Shown: piece after piece, positions 11,032 through 23,308 of the stretch
Layout: each line of letters begins with the position of its first letter
Numbering within the stretch: position 1 is the first letter of the stretch
Assembly (NCBI GenBank): GCA_023159155.1
Contig: JAJNNX010000020.1
Coordinates: 744,001-808,000, forward strand
Direction: 5' to 3'
Source of the DNA: Ustulina deusta
Lineage: Eukaryota > Ascomycota > Sordariomycetes > Xylariales > Xylariaceae
Length of the DNA: 64,000 nt
Notes under the pieces: generated by a model
The model's database searches: none
The model's input: only the letters and a program-made list of their open reading frames with translations
What the model was told of the DNA's origin: nothing
Program-made: the position numbers and the translations under genes

Positions 11032-12499
11032 TTAATCATTCGCGTATATTTTCAATTTGCGAAGACTAAGAACGAAGGACATAATCACACCTCTTCGTAT
11101 CTCCCAGCCCAGCAATCGAACTCGTTCGATCTCGATGATGCTTTCGTCCGCCTGACGAGCCTTCCAGATCTTGGCAATTTGCAACCCCTCAACACCGTCA
11201 ATCAACCTGCGCCATTCATTCTCGGTCCGTTCTAATGATGAAAACAGCGCCATCATTGCCATATCTAATGTGGTAGCGGCCAACGAAGGCTCCCTTGCGG
11301 GAACCAGCACCTCGTGGATGAGGAGCCTAGAATACTCGCGCTCCATCGCGTCGCGGACGACTTCTAGTATCCTAGTTGCCGTCTCATCAGGCCAGTCGTG
11401 GAGTACGATGTGGAAGTAGTATACGCGAGCCCCTTTCACGGGCTCGGGAGTGAAGAAATCGTATGGGCACGCCGTTATTCCGGGGTGGATCGTGACCTTT
11501 TCCAAGACCTCCGGCAAGTCCTGTAAAATGAGGCTTTCCTTAGGTACATCGGGGTGCTTTTGTAAGAATTTCTCAATGTTGTGTCCCTTGCTGCCGCCGA
11601 CGTCCACGACAAGGGGGGCGACCAGGCCGTGCAGCTTGAACGATCCGATTCGTGTCATATAGATTGACCCAAGATATAGAGTTGCCCGCGGACAGGCAGT
11701 CCATGGCATCCGCAAATTGTCGATTGATGGTTTTATCGGACGATATAAATCTGAAGAACGTCGGGCCTTCTCCATGCACACGTTGGAAATTACTGCTCGT
11801 CAAGGTTGTCGGGTTTTTATACCCTCCTTCCTCGAAGAAAAACGGTAGCGATCTGAATAGCGGGCTGGCCACTTCATAGTAAAATTTTCCATATATGGAG
11901 GCGAAAGCAGATTCCGTTCCCACTCGTAGAGACCAAGGGGTTGGGGCATAGGCATTTTCACCGATTTCGGTAATGAGGTGTTCTGCTGCGAGTTGCCGGA
12001 GAAGGCGCTCTTCGATGTAGTGTCAGCGCGCGAACAGAGAGATGATGGTACGAGGTTACAATATGATGGAAGAACAAGTGACACCTAAAATATCATATGA
12101 TGGCGGTAGGACTGTCGCACACATCCCGGCTAGACCCACAAAGATGTGTGACATTCCAGGGGCTGCCACGAGCAGATGGGAAAAATGGAAATAAAACATG
12201 AGCTCACTCAGTAGAAGAGGATCTGCACCAGTCAAGTAGGCGATCTCAGAGGTGGTCATTGGCTTGTTTCCTGCTTCAGCCCATCTCACAAAGACGGAAG
12301 CATCAATCAATGTCTTGATGGCCGCCATAGTATTACCATGCACCCAGGCCTGGTCCCATGCCACATCCCAAGGCGACTGGATTCTGCGGAGCGTGCCGCG
12401 AAGCTCCTTGAGGAGGAGTCTATCGTCATCCGACACGAGTGAATGGGTGTCAATAGCCCTGAGATTAGAGATTATCTGGTCAACAGACGACATAGTCAC
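11032..12499 (-). pseudogene. Fungal O-methyltransferase (sterigmatocystin 8-O-methyltransferase-like), reading frame broken
   Basis: Exon 1 is 12499-12208. A 198-base intron with a weak acceptor leads to an exon at 12009 that reads on through winged-helix dimerisation sequence to about 11620. The SAM-binding half then continues one frame over: VVDVGGSKGHN (motif I), LILQDLPEV (motif II), the catalytic-base region VLHDWPD and a C-terminal LERTENEWRRL. The switch of frame falls at a run of six G on the + strand (11613-11618), where one extra base explains it. A very short intron with poor splice sites (34 bases) is a less likely alternative. The C-terminus runs about 24 residues past the usual family end. 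The enzyme would methylate a hydroxyl of a polyketide or similar product. It may be a real pseudogene or a homopolymer error. Neighbours are a P450 and a methyltransferase. Confidence 0.75.
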
Positions 12500-13912
12500 T
12501 AATTGGGAGAAGGGAGGCTGAAAAGGGTGAATGTCAGCCTATGTAGTAGACAGTGTGGTACATAAGAACCGTGAAGCTATGGGAGGGGAGGGTTAGTGGG
12601 AATCACCCTGGACATTTATATGTGTGAAGGTGACATTGTCGTACACAAAAAGGTGTCAGCGTTGGTTACCTGTTGTAACACCAATTAGCCCCAGACTTAG
12701 CCCTTCCTCGAGTGAGGCATATTCGCTGGAATGAAACATAAACAAGAGAAAAGAGAGCGGGCTTCGGCTAAGCACCTTGGTATAAATATAACCCTATCTA
12801 GTGGTCGAGAAGGATCCTAGGCAAGCATGATATCCTATTTTTCTAGAAGACATATATATCTACCTAGGAAATGTGGCCTGAAGCATTGCTGTATGACTGC
12901 ATGTAGTACAGGCTAGAACTGCGGTCGAACTATAGTAGGCCTAGCAAGAATTATGGCCCTAGTAATTATAAATGTTATGATTTCTTATCGTATAGTCGCG
13001 ATTGCATCACTACTTAATTATAAGGGCTGATTTCTTAGGCAAATAATTTATATATTAGACTCATACAATGTGCCAGGAACCCCACCGCACCCGCGTAAGT
13101 AGTATTCCTGCCTTATTCCTATAGATCTGTGGTGGGTAGTGAACCTTTTGTTACCAGAGAAAATCGTTATAATAGTTGTATTTGACAAGGGCTTACTCAA
13201 GCCCTTGTTACGTAGAACCCTATTGGTAGTAACTTATTACAGTATCTATGGTCATAACAATATAATATGTCTATGACAGCGGCGGTGAGTGCAGCGAGAG
13301 GTTGAGAAGTTATTCTGAGTTGGAAGGCACGAATGCCCCAGTGTCCTTGAGGACATCACAAGTGTTGACCATCAACTGCCCATCAGTTTACGTGAGGATA
13401 AATATTCACGATCCCATGAAAACTTTCTGCTGTTTTGAACGGATGAAGGGCTCCAAGTTACTTGTGGCTATTCTAAGAATGCCTGTTCCGTCAACTTCTT
13501 AATATCATATGAGACAGATCAAGCTATAAGCTGTCCCAGAGAAAAACAGTTCCAGGTTATCGTCTGATGTGCTGTATTTACAATTACCTACACATACATT
13601 CAACCCGAACCGGCTTATTTCTTGAGTTTGACATAAAACTTTGAAGCCAACTCCACGACGAAGGCACGACTTAAATATACGAGCTATGTTCCTTCTCTAT
13701 TTGCGTCTGTAAGTTGTTCAGTGGACCTAAATCTCATTCTCAGAACACCGCTCTGCACCAGACCTAATACCTAGACCACACAACAAACACATCTATCACA
13801 TTCAATTTTCGCGGCTTGCCTATCCATTTTTGCCCCCTGCACCTAAGATCGAACGGCTGAAAGCAGTTCAATAACAAGCTCTATACTTATCAGCATCGTC
13901 TTCATCATCGCA
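12500..13912. other. AT-rich spacer
   Basis: Largely AT-rich sequence with only short open frames and no recognisable gene. The left end must hold the O-methyltransferase promoter and the right end that of the small secreted protein. A TATA-like AAATATA lies near 13674. Confidence 0.4.
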
Positions 13913-14337
13913 ATGACGCCCATAATATCCCTCGTCGCTACTATAACCGCAATGCTCACCAGCATTAGCGCCTCTGCGATCCTTCCCGCACAGCCAAGTG
14001 TACGCTCTTCTCTTTTCTTAATGATACCTTCTCAATCAATTGTCAAGATAAAGCAGTCTCTATATCCCGGCTCATCCGCTAACACGCTGATATCCAGGCC
14101 GCCGACATCATCGAAGAGCTCAAAGTCACAGACAGCCCCGATGTCCATCCCCACTTTCCTGCGATAACACCATATGCTCAGGACGTAGAGGGCAACCCCG
14201 CCGGCCTGGCAGGCGGTTGCAACAAGGAGGCGTGCCAGAGCTGTATCCGCCGCTGCGGCGGCTTGGGAAATTTCTCGTGCTTCTACTTCAGGTGCATGAA
14301 TACGGAGTGCAAGGGGTGTAAATCGTGGACTTCTTGA
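13913..14337 (+). CDS. Small secreted cysteine-rich protein, candidate effector
   Basis: Two exons, 13913-13999 and 14098-14337, join across a 98-base GTACGC...CAG intron in phase 0 to give 108 residues. A strong signal peptide (MTPIISLVATITAMLTSISA, cleaved near Ala22) is followed by a short acidic/proline region. A compact C-terminal domain carries eight cysteines between about residues 76 and 104, spaced as C-x4-C-x2-C-x3-C-x7-C-x4-C-x4-C-x2-C. The even number suggests four disulphides. The gene stands alone in a long AT-rich, gene-poor block, a setting typical of fungal effectors and antimicrobial proteins. I recognise no named family. The intron and the clustered cysteines argue that this is a real gene, but transcription is unproven. 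Confidence 0.7.
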
Positions 14338-17300
14338 TCGTCGGCCTCACATCGGTAGACTGAATAGGGGCCAGGTAGCTGAAGACGGCCATGCCGGGTT
14401 CGTGCCCGGTGTCGGGACTGGAGTGCCTAATTCATTGTCGGGTTTAGTAATGTGCTTGCGACGGAGGGACTCTGGTCGCTTTAGGGGACCGTTGAGAACC
14501 AAGCGCCACTGGGGAATCGACACCAGTGTCACGTCGTTGTATAATTCTAATCGCCACGGGCTTGCTTAGCTGTGTTTGGAAATATCATTCCTGTCTGGTT
14601 GGATGTACTCAGAGCTGTTTACAAGCTTTGGCCACTGTGATCCGCCGCCAATGGTTGCCACCAACCGCAAACTTCACTTGATTGCCCACGTGTGCCGTTC
14701 CTTGTGTTCTAAGGGCGATCATAGATACATCTTAGATGGTGTCACGATCTGGGATTGTATTGCCATGCCGTGTTGGCCATACTAAAGTAGTAGCCTGACT
14801 CGCGATAGTAACAGCGATGAATCGAGCCATATTAGATTCTATGGAATTTTAGTGCTTACTAGAGCTGGCCTAATACTGGTACCGACTGTTCTTATCTTTG
14901 AGATGGTGGAAGCTAGTATGCTGTTGGAGACCACGGATGTTGATGCCATGTACCGCCACGTATACCACATTAGATAGCTTCTTAGTGCGAAATTAGAAGT
15001 AGTGATCGAGCTGTATGATATAGGCACCTTCTATTCATTATCCTAGCCGTGTTTGTATTTCGACGCCCGAAGTTGGCGCTATGTTGGTTACACAGAAGTG
15101 GAATATCACGAGAGAGATAATTAGCTGTAACCTCAACCCGACCCCAATCAACAGATAATTTTGGGCTAGATTACTATGGCAATTATATTCTTGATTGGAT
15201 GGGTCTGAGTTATCTATCTACCTAGACTTTCTAGATAAAAAGGCTTCATTATCCGATAATATTATGTCAGCGAGTTATTTCATATCTTGGTACTTTGGAA
15301 GAACGGATGCCATTTGCAATATCTGCGGCAGGGCGAAGCCCTCATAGAGAAAACGCTAGAACCGGGTCTTTGTGTCCCATTTAGATTGTACTTCTGGGCA
15401 CATGGGAGGCTTGGTAGTGACTGAGGGTCTAGCCTTGATAGCCTCAGATCAAGCTCGTCGAAACACCAAGCCTTTGTTTAAGAGATCACTTTTAGGATGC
15501 ACACGTGTGGTTCTCTTGACGAAGTCAATTCTAATACTTATTCAAGAGACGCAAATATTTCGAGCAACAGTATTGAAGGTACACATCGTGCTCATAAGAC
15601 AGTTTCTGGCGTATGCATGTATAGTGTAATGATAGAACTTCAGTCAAGGAAAGTCCATGTGCGAGAAATACTTGCTGCTTTACCTCAACTATCAGTTAAA
15701 ATGAAATAGCTTATCCTCGGCTTCCTCCCATGTAATGTGGCCCCCTCAAAGCCTATCTTGTCTCCCTAGCTACATAATCCCGAGTGGATAGTGAGTTATT
15801 TCCAACCTAGCTGCTTGCGTCATTCTTCAATTCGCCGGCTATATAAAGAAATTAGAGCAGGCATTAATCGACCTTCTTTCTAGTATTGACTCGAACAATG
15901 CATCCACTCCCTAATGCTTAACAATCTCCAGTATATCTCATTGTATGGTGACACCTGCCAGCTAGTTTTGTCCAGGTTGGCGTACGATCATAGTTGACGT
16001 GTTGAGTGGGGTGTGCTCTGGGGGCAGAGTTGCTGTTGAGCATCTTTTAAGAATGCAAGCAATTATCCACCTCTATAAGATCTAGCTGGAGTATGATGCT
16101 TACGTGTTATGTTCCGAAACAACAAAGCTGCGTTGTTCAGCACTTTATTCTTATCCGAACTAGGCAATGCAACGTGGTACCTCTATGAAAAAATGGTTCC
16201 TATTCAGAGGACGACAACAACTATGCAAGCACGCTCCCATATACTTCACTACTATGTATAAGATTTCAGCTACGACTGAATGTCAGTGCCTAACGAGAAT
16301 CCGGAAACCAAGGTCTTGCGTATGCCTTGCCCAAGCGAATCCTGTAAGCTATAGTGAGCCGCATATGCAAGATGGGGTGAACACTAATCAAGCTGGACGA
16401 ATAATGAACTAATAACAATTATAGACATTTGGGCTTCTGAAATGTCGGGTCTTCTAGATTATGCTTGCACAATCGAGCCATTCAGCTTGCCACGTACGAG
16501 TCACGCGAGTAGTTTGGGCTCACGGGGGATTTATCTTGCGGCTCTATCTTCATCCAATGAATCGAGCCCAGAATTATGCAATTAAGAGCGGCAACAGGTG
16601 GCAAAGGGTTGGTATGGACGGCTCTTTCTAAACGGATTCACCGAGTTTTGCGTCATTAGGAAATGTGACACTGTTGAATGCGCTTCAGAATAGCTTGTAC
16701 AATGGCGGTTATACGACGATGATGTAAATCGCCACCCCGAAGCCAGGAAGAAACGGCTTCGCGTATAATCGAACCCGCATCTGAATACCTTGGAGCGAGT
16801 AGTTGGCAGCTGGTAAGGGGCCTGAAACCAATGATATAAGGGTGAACAGCTTGGCCGTACTTATCTTGACACGACGAAAATCTAACGTGACTATCATGGG
16901 AATTGGACGATGACGGAAACAGAAACCGACGAGAGTCTGTCTGGTTGGCGTGGCTATTGGAAACAATCAGATATCGTTGTGCCGGCTGCCGAATCCAAAC
17001 AAATCAGCAGCCGGGTCCACGACTATTACAGCTGTACATGTACGGCTGCTCACTCGACCCTTGTCAAGAGTTGTCCCAAGAAAGCTATATTAGGAAGATC
17101 TGACTTTGGGAGCCACTTAATTGCATCGGCCGGTCCTTAGCACCGGTCGAATAGGAATACCTATCTGACCCATTTGACACGACATACCGATTTCGGTATC
17201 TCGCGTTTGTGGGGTACATGTTTAGAATAGGAGACGAAATGTAAGTAACATAGGACCTATCTAATGCATGTTTGAATTGTCAGAACGACGTGTCCAGAGC

Positions 17301-20300
17301 ATTGCTCCCAATGGTCCCGCGTGTTTCTGTGAGGTACTAATTTGGCGTTTACGCGTAACTGAAAAAAACTGATAAGCTGTCTAGTTGATGCGCGCTCAAT
17401 GCTTCGAACAGCGGGTCTTGAATCCGCCCGTCGACTGCATGCCGAATCGTTTCCCAAAGCTTCAGGCGTAGGTGTCGAAGCGAAACAAAATGAGCATAGT
17501 TCCGCTGTCGGAGAAGAGCGATAGGCGCCTTACCATTGGGCTTGGTGAGCGGACGACGTGCTGAGAACCATGAGTCCGAGCTAAAGCATTCGGTGTTGTG
17601 TAAGCTGCTTGATGCGCCGAGGGGCATAGTGACCTAACCGGGCAAACTTCCTTTTCCGAACAGCTCTATGATAAATGATAGAGGAGCATAACACCTGGCG
17701 ACCAACCATTGCGCAGTCTTCAGAACAGCCTCAGCAAGAGAAGTGCTTTATGGGGCATCTGAAACACGTGCCTGGGTCTCCCCCGGGGACACCTGGGAGG
17801 GCGATGGCATTTGACGTGGAGGTCGGGCCCCAACCAACCAGCGAATGAGCGAATGCCACACCGCTGACCCGAAAAGGTGACATGCAGGAGGGAGTGCAGG
17901 AAAGGGATATAGTATAGCCGCTTCGACTAGTCAATTCGACTAGGTAGAAAGTGTGAAATGCATGTTCACGGGAGTTAGAGGTGTCATTAAACATGTTCTA
18001 CCGTCGTACAACTGACAAACGATCGTGAAGCCCCATGGCGCATGAGCTCCCAGTCTAGAGGCGTGGGTAATCGATTTATGAGCCGCCTAGCTTTCACGAT
18101 GGCTTGATTGACGGCCCATGGTAGCTAGTAGAAGCTCAAATACTGTAAATAGTTTGGACAGCACGTGTAAGGATTGATGGTGGGGGAAGGTCTGATAACT
18201 TGGACCAACGGCTCTCAAGCGTTCAATGCGACGTGATGGATGCGTTCATCGTCCGAGGGATGCGCTAGGGCGGTTGAACGGTTGAACAAGTATGCTGTAC
18301 AGATAGAGTACTGATAGGAGAGAAGGGGGAAAAGGTATTCCTTTTTTTTTTTTTTTTTTAATAATAATAATAATAATAATAAAACAAATAAAAATAAATC
18401 GAGGCTAGTCGCTCCACGCAGGGTAATTGAGGGCGAAGCGGAGGTAGCATTTTCACTGGAATACACGGGTTCTTATTCGATGGCAATGTTGCATTGATGC
18501 GATAACATGGCTACTATCGCCGTCGCAAGTTGCGCGCTCTAACTAATTTGCGCTTGTGAGGAGCGAAAAGCAATAAGTGACAGCGAGGACGTCATGGACT
18601 CGGGTTGCCAGACCGACTCACGAACATCAAGTATATGTCGGTTTCCATTCCGTGGCATCGCAATCTGTGGTTCCATTGGCGGGTCGCTGAGTCTTATCCG
18701 TCGAATTGCGCGAACTACCAGACTCGGCAATGCTTGCCGCGACGGTGATGGCAATCCATAGGCACTGTCTAGTCTACGTCGACGGAGTAGGAAAGGCGAG
18801 CTTGTTGGAAATAGCTACAGAGTTGACACGACATACACACACACTTCGTCGTCGCTATGTGACTTGGCTTTGCAGTTGGCCAATTGGTCTGGAAGGACGT
18901 TCCAACGTTGAGAACAGAGAGAAAATTTTTCATTTGACTGAAGCTGTGGAATTGTTGAGTGGCCATCTGGGTGCGCTCGTGTCGGCGAATTCCATGGCCT
19001 CTCATCAGACAATGACGGGGGATGGTCAGGTGGAAGCGGTTTGGGAGAAAAGCAGGGAAAAAAAGGCTTGGGTCGATGGACGATTCGAATGCGTCCTGAG
19101 TGGCGAAAGCCACCACTAGCCACGATCGCTGGTGGCACACTTGGCAGCGCTATACTCTCAAGGCTAGTTCGGCGCTAGACACCTACAGTAAGGTACCCCC
19201 AGCACAAGGTACCCACCTCAGAAATGGTTACGTGTAAAACACTAACCTACCTGGAGCTAGTTGGGCTATAGCGCAGTAAGTATGGGTAACATAGGTGTGT
19301 ACAACTGTATCTGGGTAGGTGTAGGTACCCAAGAGCCAACCTGGAACCTTGGAAGATCAGACCAACAAATCTAACCCCACCATCATCGTCGTGCGCTCTC
19401 TTCACTTGCTCTCCTCCCACATTATTCTTAGACTGCCGGACGAGGTGCCAGCCCACGATGGGTTTCACAACCACTGTATGCCCACATCCACAGCCTGAAC
19501 TACACACTGCTCTGGATAATTGGTCTAGTGCGGAATAATCTAGAATGAATTGCGCAAATGCCGCAATTGAACCACGTGTGAACAAGATGGTTGGTTGGTG
19601 GTTCGATGTCTGCTATTCCACCCACCATTCGAGACAGGCTGCCATTCGTCCAGTCCTCCAGCGAGTCTCCAGCCTGGCCCTCACGAATGGCGAGCGTCGC
19701 CTGCAATACTACACTGGAGTATACATACTACATCGCTGCTGCGACTGGGTAGACTGGCATGCCGATGGATCTCGACCAATGTAGCCGCTGTCGCCGCCTC
19801 CCTGTCCGCCTATCTGCCTGGCTGCCTGTCTGCGCTATGCTGAGACTGGACACTGCCTACTTCCAACGCGGCAGTATGCCATCTGCGTGCATGCTGTCGT
19901 CTGCCTGCACCATGATATAGACGGACAGGGCACTGTCGGCCCCAGCATTGGTAGATTCTGCAGCCGCCCACCCCCACATCCATCTGTCTCCTGGGAATAG
20001 TAGTGTCCTCGATGCGTGCCGCAGTTGTTCGCCAGCTCGAGATGGCCGGGGTTTGACCCAACGACTTCGCCCGAGGCCGAGCGAAGTCCTGCAGTGCCAT
20101 GACACACCATGCTTGCCTGTCATCAGGTACCGAGCGTCTTCTCTTGGTGATGCACAGTGTCGTCCAATGTCCGGTTCTGCCCGCGGGTCTCCTCTCCGGA
20201 CCGCTCGCCTTGGCTGCTCTCGACAATGTGCTGTGCTTGAGTGGTACTTACATGAGCCTGTCAGCTCACACCCCAGTCCAGCCCGCACTCGCCGTTCACT

Positions 20301-20839
20301 ACATGATGCTCTCCCCCCGTTCATTGTTCTTTCACCCTGCTTATAGTGCAAGCCCACGTCTCTCGTCGTGCCATGTTGCTCCAGTCATTCTATCTAATTA
20401 ATAACTGACCTGGCCCTTCAATTGAGGCACACATGCTTTCTCTCTACATACAGAAAAAAATATTTTTCTCGACGTACACCTCATTCTCATCCACAGAAAC
20501 TCATTGGAGCGCTGCCTCGAAACCTCGAGCACGCGCCCTGGCTCGCTTTTATACGGTCCAAGCACAGCACTAGTACCCCAGGATTGTTCCCTTGCATCGA
20601 AAAGTTCGAGGGTGCCTCATCGTTAGGCCGCAGCGGGGGCTACATTGTAGTATATATCGAAGTACACCTGCGTGAATCCGTTGGCCCACTTGGTCATCGT
20701 CATCAAGGACCCTGAAACTGTTACACGCCTACCTCCCGACAGATATAAGGAGCAGCTACCATTTCTCACCTTCGACATCTGGTGCGAAGCTTCCGTCTGT
20801 GCAACCGGCGCATTCTTTCTTATTTGATACAGTATCATC
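14338..20839. other. Gene-poor block
   Basis: About 6.5 kb without a convincing gene. The left two thirds (to about 17.2 kb) is AT-rich with short frames that I cannot assign; the remainder is more GC-balanced. The frame near 18730-19119 and those at 19810-20400 lack recognisable features and overlap frames on the other strand. A poly-T/AAT microsatellite lies near 18341-18385. No transposase, reverse transcriptase, LTR pair or terminal inverted repeat was noticed by eye. The last kilobase should hold the promoter of the gene at 20840. Confidence 0.4.
18341..18385 (+). repeat. Poly-T plus (AAT)n microsatellite
   Basis: A run of about 19 T is followed directly by seven or more AAT units. Simple sequence with no coding capacity. 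Confidence 0.8.
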
Positions 20840-22324
20840 ATGGCTCGAAGGAGAGATACCAACAACTCGGATCATACCACCAGTACTCGGCATACAAGAC
20901 ATAGTTCCGATTCCTACGAATCAAGGAGCACTGACCCGTCGTCTCTATACGATAGTCCCCTACCATCGACAAAGGGCTCAACCCCGCGGACCCCGAGAAC
21001 TCAGTCATCATGTTACCAGGAGGACCTTTCGCCGGCAACAAGCCTGTATCCTCGTTCCTCCGTGGAGACATACTCATCGCGAGCATCATATGATGAAATC
21101 GAGGACCTGGAGTTTAATGACGGCATTGAATATCCGGAGATTCCCCCGTTGCCCATATACCGTCATGAGATTGAAGACATCAACGTTCGACCTTCTACGC
21201 CAGAGGACTTTGCTGCTCTCTTCCCCTCTATGAACAAGCTCATAATCCGTCATGATGATTTGACACCAGATGGTAACATGAATTTGCGCGTGGATACAAT
21301 CATATCCGGCCGCCGGAAGAAGACAATCCAGCTCTTTCATTTGCGTATGCGCGATTTAAATAAGCGCGAATTCTCCCTCCGGCGGTACTGCCGAGACTCT
21401 GGTCGCGAGGTTTGCAATTCTAAGCGTAAATACGTGGAGCCGGTTGAGACACGCCATCCGAAATTGCAAAGATCTGTCTCGACAGCCGTCAAGACTCTCA
21501 CATGTCGGCCAACACTACGTCGTTCACCGACTTCTGGCTCGCTATTTTCTGCCAAAAGCCGTCCAGGGACAAGTCATTCAACAGCGGTAGCTGATGATGA
21601 GCTCTCAGGCAGCTTTGAGCACCCGTTTATGCATGAAAATAAGCAAAAGGCGCGTCCCATTCCTACGAATACCATCAAGCTAGAGTTCTCAAACTACGCG
21701 CGGGTGGATGTTCAACGCCGTGGGCACAAAGCTAAGAAGTACGAGTTCGAGTGGTGGCAACATAAATATGCTTGGAGACGAATTGTAGACAAGTTGACGG
21801 GAACAATATCCTTTCATCTTTTCCGTGACGGCGACAACACTCCGGTCGCTCATATCGTCCCCGAGACTCGATCACCGAATCAAATCGCTATCGATGAACA
21901 TGCAGGTGGATGGATTCCTCCCTACCACATGTGGATAGGCGACCAGAGCCTAATTGATGTGCAGACAGATGTCGCAGAGTAAGTACATCCGTCCACCCTT
22001 GCCCTCCTAAGTACCCAGCCTATCCACTAGAAAAACCTGCATATTTACACAATGCTTGACTATAAGTCACCCCTAAATACTCTGCTTACCTAACTACTTT
22101 AAAGCGTTGTCGTTGCAACTGGTCTTATGGCCCTTGTCGACGACTGCATCAAGTCACGCTGGCAACCCAACAAGCATCACGTTCGCCGTTTCAGCCTACC
22201 GGACGTTGAATTCGTCAAACCTCGTTCCTTTGTACAACATCTACTTCATCGCCGATTCTCAGAACATCACCAACAGCGCCCACAGAGCCCCCTTCGCTCC
22301 CAGAAGGTGGTGGCTGCCTACTAG
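20840..22324 (+). CDS. Conserved fungal protein of unknown function
   Basis: Exon 1 (20840-21978) ends at GA|GTAAGT, and the apparent stop lies inside that donor. Exon 2 (22105-22324) restores the frame and gives 452 residues. The N-terminal 75 residues are serine/threonine/arginine-rich and look disordered. The C-terminal half is compact with many aromatic residues (YEFEWWQHKYAWRR, VAHIVPE, GGWIPPYHMWI) and finishes with a hydrophobic VVVATGLMALVDDCI that only the splice provides. This layout resembles a widespread Pezizomycotina hypothetical family whose core may be a tubby/LURP-one-like beta-barrel; that structural link is inference. No signal peptide or catalytic motif is seen. Confidence 0.75.
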
Positions 22325-23308
22325 GCAGCCGGCCGGCATTGGCTGAATAACTCAATATTGTGACGACAGAAGGCTCTCAGAGCCGAATACGACCTACATT
22401 GCATTGTGACTTGCAGAAGCGGGAAAGGGGGGCCAAAATTTTTTATTATCGTATCATCATCGCGACCGCCATTTCGTCACTCCCGGCGCATCCAGGTTGC
22501 CTCGTAAGCAGATCTCAGTCAGCCAACCTAAGGCTGTCGCTTACGAGGATGCTTCAGCACATCGATACTCTCCCCGCAACTTCTTTTTTTCTTCAATTCT
22601 TATACTCTCATATTTACCAATACTGTCTTTACTAATCCTCGATTCAGCCGCCTCAAGCACTGCCTCTATCTCCTTGATGCCAAGGTTTCGGAGCCCGCGC
22701 TTCTCATGATCGCCGGCGCATGTCATCAATATCATCAATATCATCATCTGTCTCATTTCTTTCTTTTCCTTGTAGAACAAAATGTGGCTTATCTCACATC
22801 TCTTGCGTTTTGTCGTTGGATCACTCCTACATACAATCGCTCGTTCCTTCTCTCAGCGCACCGCATAGCGCGCACACATGGTCGGAGTTTAGCATCTGCT
22901 TTCTTCTGGGTTTTGGGATGAATTGGAACTCGAGGGTCTCGGGTTCGTTATGTGTATATGAACATTTTCCTTTTTTTACTTTTTTTTATTGTTGCAATTG
23001 GCCCGGTTTTCGTTATATACGCTGGCTCGGAAGGTGCTGGAAAAAGGCCCTGGAGGGAATTATACAGGCGATGGTTTCATAGCCTATTTACTTGCATGAG
23101 GCGGCACTTGTCTCTCTTGATCAATTGATTCAAAATTACCTAACGTCAAGACATTGTCGTTTTAGCCTTTGTCGTACTGCATTGCATTACATTGGCTCTC
23201 CCTATATTTCTTCATCACACGTGTAATACCTGTCCCCATCGTACATGATACAACATGCAGCAATGCTTCCATTCTGGTCCTCAGACAACATGAACAGGGA
23301 TATCATAA
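22325..23308. other. Convergent 3' region
   Basis: Spacer between the 3' ends of the conserved gene (+) and GCP4 (-). It contains T-rich and ATCATC/ATCAAT runs near 22725-22750 and no recognisable gene. Confidence 0.45.

Noticed and set aside
10825..11235. Plus-strand frame overlapping the end of the O-methyltransferase
   Set aside because: Its right part is the antisense shadow of the O-methyltransferase coding sequence, and the rest has no family features.
18706..19140. Frames on both strands near 18.7-19.1 kb
   Set aside because: Three overlapping frames in a short GC-balanced stretch, none with conserved features.
20030..20110. Possible tRNA T-arm around GGTTTGACCC
   Set aside because: Stem pairs poorly and no other tRNA arms are found at the right distances.
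19810..20401. Several 90-166 residue frames on both strands
   Set aside because: GC-rich region with low stop frequency; no coherent protein, probably upstream region of the gene at 20840.
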